Origin: RGIG8745 sp045576655
Lineage (GTDB): Bacteria; Bacteroidota; Bacteroidia; Bacteroidales; Bacteroidaceae
Assembly: GCA_045576655.1 (NCBI GenBank)
Contig: JAZNGW010000022.1
Coordinates: forward strand, 1 to 64,000
Length of the DNA: 64,000 nucleotides
Direction: 5' to 3'
The position numbers and the translations under genes were made by a program. Shown in pieces: positions 59,967 to 64,000 of the stretch. The notes below the pieces were generated by a model. That model searched no databases. It saw only the letters and a program-made list of their open reading frames with translations, and had not been told where the DNA came from. Numbering within the stretch: the stretch's first letter is position 1; each line of letters begins with the position of its first letter.

Positions 59967-62900
59967 TTACTTAACAGGGCTGATGATGAATGTGTACTTG
60001 TAGTCCTGGTATGGCATCTGGTACTCCTTGCGTGGCCATGCGCCCCAGCTGTTTACGCAGCCTACACCCATTTCGCGTGATGCGATAGACACAACTGTGA
60101 ATGGACGTGGAGTAAGGTCGCCTGAATGACGCTGAGTGTGGTGCTTAACTGGACCTGAGTAGAGGTCGTCGTCTGTGTAGTTGAGGCTCTTCATTTCGAG
60201 TGGTTCAGTTCCTTCGAACTCGAGACCCTTGCCCTGAGCGTTGAGAACCTTCCAGTAGCGAACGCCTGTCTTGTTTCCAGACTCCTGCGGACGGACATAA
60301 GAGTGGTACTGCTCTGCTACAGTCTGCTTCCAAACTCCAATAGTCTGAGAATTTGCACGGTCGATGTAGTTTTCGTGAGGTCCCTTGCCGTAGAACTCTA
60401 CGTTAGAGAATTCCTGTGGCATCTGCATCTCCATACCGAAGCGCATAAGCTGTGGTTTGTTTCTAGCTTCAGGGTTAACAGTAAGAGCCTGCTCAACGAT
60501 GAGCTTTCCTTCTGGAGTCATTGTGTATGTGATCTTGAGAGTTGACTCAGTCATGCGGAGGTCGTACTCTGCTGTAGCAACCTGGTTGTTGCCCTGCTCT
60601 TCGATCTTGAATGACTTCTTGTTGAAGCGTGGATTCTGCCATACGCCAAACTTGCGCTGGAAGTCTGCACCATAGTCATTGTCTGTAGCTGGACGCCAGA
60701 AGTCAGGGAGGAGCTGTGCACCATCCTGCATCATTGGCTTGCCGTCAACGTCGATGTAAGAGATGAATCCGTTGTCGTTGTTGAATGTAACCTTCACTCC
60801 GTTTGCACTGAGTACAGTGTAAGCGATGCGCTCGTCCTTCTCAACCTTGCCTTCAACCTTGGTGAGGTCAGCTACTACTGGGTATGCATACTCAGTGAGT
60901 ACGAACTGCTCATGAGCTACGCTTTCGCCCTTGTCCATGAGCGGAGCTGCTTCTGTGAGACGGTAGTCGAGGTTGCAAACGATTTCCTTGCCAGCAAGTT
61001 CCTTGTTCTTGAGAGCCTTAGCAATAGCAGCAACCTTGATTTGCTTGCGAGTCTGCGGAGCGATGTTAAGCTTGCTGATATCAATTGTGCCTTCGTCAAC
61101 CTTTACACCTTCTGCTTCGATAGTCCAGTAGAGAGTTACGTTGCTGATTGGAGCGAAGAAGTTTTCGTTGTAGATTTCGATTGCACCAGTCTTAGCGTTC
61201 TTAAGAGTAGACCAGATGTTCTGGTAATAATATTCGATTTCCCAAGCGTGTGGATTTGGCTGACGGTCAGGATTGATTACACCGTTACAGTTGAAGTTGT
61301 TGTCAGAAGCAGGGAAACGGCCGAAGTCGCCACCATAAGCGTAGATGTCCTTGCCTGTAACCTTGCTCTTTGAACGAAGAGCCTGATCGATGTAGTCCCA
61401 AATATAACCACCCTGGTACTTAGGGTACTTACGGATCATGTCCCAATATTCCTTGAATCCACCGCCTGAGTTACCCATTGTGTGAGCGTACTCGCACTGG
61501 ATGAGAGGACGCCAGTTATCGCCCTGGCTGTAACGCTCGCAGCCTTCATAACCGTAGTACATAGGGCAGAAGATGTCTGTCTTGCCGTTCTGGCCAGCCT
61601 GCTCGTAGTGAACCGGACGACTTGGATCGTATGCCTTAATCCAATCGTAAGCGTCTTCGAAGTTCTTGCCGTAACCAGCTTCGTTACCAAGACTCCAAAC
61701 TACGATAGATGGGTGGTTCTTGAAAGAGAAAACGTTGTTCTTGTTGCGCTCGAGGTGTGCGTCGTGGTAGATAGGGTTCTTTGCAAGAGTCTTCTCGCCG
61801 TATCCCATACCGTGACTTTCGATGTTAGCCTCTGCTGTAACGTAGATACCGTATTCGTCGCAAAGGTCATACCAGCGTGGATCGTCTGGATAGTGACAAG
61901 TACGAACGGCGTTCATGTTGAGCATCTTCATGACTTTGATGTCCTGAAGCATACGCTCCATTGAGATGCAATAACCGTGGTCTGGGTCAATCTCATGACG
62001 GTTTACACCCTTGATAAGAACTGGTTTGCCGTTAACGAGGAACTGTGCGTTCTTGATTTCAATCTTGCGGAAACCTACGTTCTGAGGGATAACTTCAATC
62101 ACCTTGTCTCCGTCTTTGAGTGTAGTGTAGAGTTTGTATAGGTTTGGAGTCTCTGCTGTCCACTTGAGCGGGTTCTTTACTGCGAAGTTTGCTTCAGCCT
62201 TACCGCCGGCGATTGTAGCAGTCTTCTCAGCAACAACCTTACCAGCTTTGTCCTTGAGAGTCATAACGACAGTCTTGCCGTCAGCGTTGTCACCGTCGAT
62301 CTTTACTGCAAGAGTTGCGTTCTTGTAGTTCTTATCGAGGTCAGGAGTAATGAAGAGGTCGCGGATGTGGCTCTGCGGACGTGTGTAAAGGTAACATTCG
62401 CGTGCGATACCGCAGAGACGCCAGAAGTCCTGGTCTTCAAGGTAACTACCGTCGCACCAGCGCATGATTTGCATAGCGATGAGGTTCTCCTTGCCTGGTT
62501 CGATGAATTTTGTAACGTCAAATTCAGCAGCAACCTTAGCGTCCTCGCTGTAACCTACATACTTGCCGTTGATGTAAACAGTGATGTTGCTAGTAGCAGA
62601 ACCGATGTGCATGTAGATCTTGTCGCCCTTCCAGTCTGCAGGGATGCGGAATGTCTTGCGGTAAGAACCTACGTGGTTGTTCTTGTCCTGAACGTAAGGA
62701 GGGTTAGTTTCCCAGTCGTGACGCCAAGCGTACTGGTTGTTTACGTAGATAGCTTCGCCGTAGCCGTTCATTTCCCAGTTTCCAGGAACTGGCATTGTTC
62801 CCCATTTTGAATCGTCGTAGTTGATTGCCTCGAATCCCAGTGGGCGTTCGTTAGCATTTTCTGCCCAGTTGAACTTCCATGTTCCTTCGATTGACATGTA

Positions 62901-63083
62901 GCGCTTAGAATCAGTCTTTTTGCCTTTCTGAGCGGCGTTTTCTGTTTCATAAGCGAAGTAGTTTGACACGTTGTCAAGGCGGTTGTCATAGTTCTTGCCT
63001 GGGTCGTTCCACATAGGAGTCTGTGCGAACGAAGCGAGGGATGCAAGAAGCAATCCGCAAGTCAAAATTCGTTTAATGTTCAT
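59967..63083 (-). CDS. GH2 family beta-galactosidase (LacZ type), secreted
   Basis: A 1038-residue five-domain LacZ-type enzyme. Signal peptide ILTCGLLLASLASFAQ (cleavage near 21). It has a jellyroll domain (GTWKFNWAENANERP ... MPVPGNWEMNGYGE), an Ig-like domain, the barrel with acid/base E468 in VVWSLGNEAG and nucleophile E531 in LIQCEYAHTMGN, then a second Ig-like domain and the C-terminal beta-sandwich (YGKGPHENYIDR ... RPQESGNKTGVRYW). It removes terminal beta-galactose from oligosaccharides, here in the periplasm or outside. Strong codon bias suggests high expression. Monocistronic with its own promoter box and terminator. Confidence 0.95.
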   Translation of the reverse strand: MNIKRILTCGLLLASLASFAQTPMWNDPGKNYDNRLDNVSNYFAYETENAAQKGKKTDSKRYMSIEGTWKFNWAENANERPLGFEAINYDDSKWGTMPVPGNWEMNGYGEAIYVNNQYAWRHDWETNPPYVQDKNNHVGSYRKTFRIPADWKGDKIYMHIGSATSNITVYINGKYVGYSEDAKVAAEFDVTKFIEPGKENLIAMQIMRWCDGSYLEDQDFWRLCGIARECYLYTRPQSHIRDLFITPDLDKNYKNATLAVKIDGDNADGKTVVMTLKDKAGKVVAEKTATIAGGKAEANFAVKNPLKWTAETPNLYKLYTTLKDGDKVIEVIPQNVGFRKIEIKNAQFLVNGKPVLIKGVNRHEIDPDHGYCISMERMLQDIKVMKMLNMNAVRTCHYPDDPRWYDLCDEYGIYVTAEANIESHGMGYGEKTLAKNPIYHDAHLERNKNNVFSFKNHPSIVVWSLGNEAGYGKNFEDAYDWIKAYDPSRPVHYEQAGQNGKTDIFCPMYYGYEGCERYSQGDNWRPLIQCEYAHTMGNSGGGFKEYWDMIRKYPKYQGGYIWDYIDQALRSKSKVTGKDIYAYGGDFGRFPASDNNFNCNGVINPDRQPNPHAWEIEYYYQNIWSTLKNAKTGAIEIYNENFFAPISNVTLYWTIEAEGVKVDEGTIDISKLNIAPQTRKQIKVAAIAKALKNKELAGKEIVCNLDYRLTEAAPLMDKGESVAHEQFVLTEYAYPVVADLTKVEGKVEKDERIAYTVLSANGVKVTFNNDNGFISYIDVDGKPMMQDGAQLLPDFWRPATDNDYGADFQRKFGVWQNPRFNKKSFKIEEQGNNQVATAEYDLRMTESTLKITYTMTPEGKLIVEQALTVNPEARNKPQLMRFGMEMQMPQEFSNVEFYGKGPHENYIDRANSQTIGVWKQTVAEQYHSYVRPQESGNKTGVRYWKVLNAQGKGLEFEGTEPLEMKSLNYTDDDLYSGPVKHHTQRHSGDLTPRPFTVVSIASREMGVGCVNSWGAWPRKEYQMPYQDYKYTFIISPVK

Positions 63084-63151
63084 AATGTTTGTGATTAATT
63101 AAGGTATTTGTTTGATTTTGTTTGATTTTACCTTTTAGTAATTCCAATTTA

Positions 63152-63159
63152 CAAATATA
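63152..63159 (-). promoter_or_regulatory. -7 element of the GH2 gene
   Basis: Minus-strand TATATTTG, 69 bases upstream of the start. No clear upstream TTTG. Confidence 0.45.
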
Positions 63160-63218
63160 AGGATTTTTATTAGACCTTTGTATATAAGCAGGCAAATTAA
63201 GACATGTTAACACATAAA

Positions 63219-63257
63219 AAAGCATCCTTCATTCCGTAATGGAATTGAGGATGCTTT
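63219..63257 (-). terminator. terminator after rplS
   Basis: Arms AAAGCATCCT and AGGATGCTTT with inner ATTCC/GGAAT. On the minus strand it is followed by TTTTTT. Confidence 0.9.
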
Positions 63258-63290
63258 GTCTTATCTCGAATTAACAGAGTCAAGAACGGA

Positions 63291-63650
63291 TTAGTCCTTC
63301 TTTCCTGACAATTTTTCCTTAATACGAGCCTTCTTACCTGTGAGGTTGCGGAGGTAGTAGAGCTTAGCGCGACGTACCTTACCTACCTTGTTCACTTCGA
63401 TGCTGTCGATGTTTGGTGACTCGAGTGGGAAAATACGCTCAACACCTACTGTGCCAGACATCTTGCGAACTGTGAAGCGCTTCTTTGTGCCTTCGCCGCT
63501 AATTTTGATAACTACACCGCGGTACATCTGGATACGCTCCTTGTTACCCTCGATGATTTTGTAAGCTACAGTGACAGTGTCACCAGCCTTGAACTTTGGG
63601 AACTCTTTGCCAGTAGCAAAGGCTTCTTCAGCAACTTTAATTAAATCCAT
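63291..63650 (-). CDS. rplS: 50S ribosomal protein L19
   Basis: A 119-residue L19, located at the 30S-50S interface. Family blocks: FKAGDTVTVAYKIIEGNKER, VVIKISGEGTKKRFTVRKMS, VGVERIFPLESPNIDSIEV and AKLYYLRNLTGKKARIKEK. Length is normal. It appears to be transcribed alone, from a full-consensus promoter at 63737 with a leader of about 80 bases. Unlike many bacteria, no trmD or rimM gene is adjacent in this window. Confidence 0.97.
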   Translation of the reverse strand: MDLIKVAEEAFATGKEFPKFKAGDTVTVAYKIIEGNKERIQMYRGVVIKISGEGTKKRFTVRKMSGTVGVERIFPLESPNIDSIEVNKVGKVRRAKLYYLRNLTGKKARIKEKLSGKKD

Positions 63651-63736
63651 TTTTGTTTAATTTGTAAATTGTTTTTGGTTCCAACGAAGCATGCCATGGT
63701 TACACTTCCCAAGCAGCGGCTTCGCTAAAGCGGGTG

Positions 63737-63768
63737 CAAAGTAACGATTTTTTTTTGAGACTGCCAAA
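63737..63768 (-). promoter_or_regulatory. promoter of rplS
   Basis: Minus-strand TTTG (63765-63768), 20-base spacer, TTACTTTG (63737-63744, one mismatch to TAnnTTTG). Confidence 0.6.
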
Positions 63769-63782
63769 TGTGTGCACAAGAA

Positions 63783-63812
63783 AAAGGGGAGCGAGCGTGC
63801 TCATTCCCCTTT
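63783..63812 (-). terminator. terminator of the gene running off the window end
   Basis: Arms AAAGGGGA and TCCCCTTT with inner GAGC/GCTC, followed by TTTTT on the minus strand. Confidence 0.85.
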
Positions 63813-63841
63813 GTGTTCTAATTAGTTAATGTCCTGATTGC

Positions 63842-64000
63842 TTATTTGCCAGAGTTCACTAACCACTTACCGTCAATGTTGACAAGTTTGATTGTTTCGT
63901 TCTTTTCCTTTCCGCCAGCGTACTTAGTGATACATTCAACTTTTGCTTCAGTGCCGTCTTCGCTGATAGTTTCACTTATGATTTCGTAACTTTCCATAGC
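63842..64000 (-). CDS. C-terminal fragment, DUF4878-like lipoprotein
   Basis: The last 52 codons of a minus-strand gene cut by the window end. The readable end (YEIISETISEDGTEAKVECI, then KEKNETIKLVNIDGKWLVN and SGK) has the strand pattern of the NTF2-like DUF4878 domain found in small Bacteroidetes lipoproteins, where the ending DGKW followed by a few residues is typical. The N-terminus, and so any signal peptide, lies outside. Confidence 0.6.
   Translation of the reverse strand, partial: AMESYEIISETISEDGTEAKVECITKYAGGKEKNETIKLVNIDGKWLVNSGK

Noticed and set aside
48467..63083. Classic polysaccharide-utilisation locus
   Set aside because: No SusC/SusD pair, extracytoplasmic sigma factor or hybrid two-component sensor is present in the window.
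1..64000. tRNA or rRNA genes
   Set aside because: Gaps between genes were read for cloverleaf-like patterns and rRNA-like sequence; none was convincing, though a covariance search was not possible.

Overview
The window looks like a chromosomal segment of a Bacteroidales bacterium, most likely Prevotella or a close relative. The main clues are repeated TTTG-N19/21-TAnnTTTG promoters, starts without clear Shine-Dalgarno sites, C-terminal type IX secretion (T9SS) sorting domains, GLPGLI proteins, DUF4369 and DUF3298 lipoproteins, a ppiC-surA-ostA-mutL operon and a B12-dependent methylmalonyl-CoA mutase pair. I see no rRNA, tRNA, CRISPR array or plasmid/phage replication gene.

Layout. 0.1-7.0 kb: envelope-biogenesis operon (two parvulin-type foldases, an OstA-like protein, a small membrane protein) ending in mutL, followed by an OmpA porin. 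8.6-11.2 kb: aroB (minus) divergent from rfbC and a DUF3298 lipoprotein. 11.3-14.0 kb: a secreted HExxH metalloprotease with a T9SS tail. 14.05-15.0 kb: almost 1 kb of stacked repeats, then a McrBC restriction pair. 17.8-20.0 kb: nadD-gmk-yicC on the minus strand. 20.5-26.5 kb: a TolC-MFP-RND efflux operon plus a small PII-like protein. 26.7-30.4 kb: a DUF4369/thioredoxin-fold lipoprotein and pnp. 30.9-38.7 kb: a BlaI/M56 regulatory pair, two GLPGLI proteins and an outer-membrane beta-barrel protein, with a stand-alone polyvalent-type kinase gene inserted on the opposite strand between the GLPGLI paralogues. 38.8-44.1 kb: a DASS transporter, a candidate structured RNA, and four small secreted proteins. 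44.3-48.3 kb: mutB and mutA. 48.5-63.1 kb: secreted carbohydrate-active proteins (BNR_4, GH27, GH30, GH2) interrupted by a REP-associated tyrosine transposase (RAYT), a T9SS cargo protein and an HU-like protein. The window ends with rplS and the 3' end of a DUF4878-like gene.

How the genes work together. The first operon makes and folds outer-membrane proteins. BlaI binds a dyad inside its own promoter and M56 is its likely sensor protease, probably controlling the envelope GLPGLI/beta-barrel genes. The glycosidases resemble a side-chain-trimming set for a galactose-rich plant glycan, but no SusC/SusD pair is present.

The most unusual content is non-coding. (1) Two copies of a dispersed element have a 102-bp AT-rich palindrome flanked on both sides by outward-facing 22-bp tandem units. 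(2) A compact RNA at 40.77-40.87 kb can form either a pseudoknotted fold or a terminator. (3) A heavily self-complementary leader lies at 54.9-55.0 kb. (4) Three 22-bp-phased palindromes with a compensated base pair lie upstream of the HU-like gene. (5) Octanucleotide-period tracts run directly into start codons and also occur inside one gene. (6) A 27-bp repeat lies both inside and upstream of the RAYT gene. All structures and similarities were read by eye, without folding or database searches.
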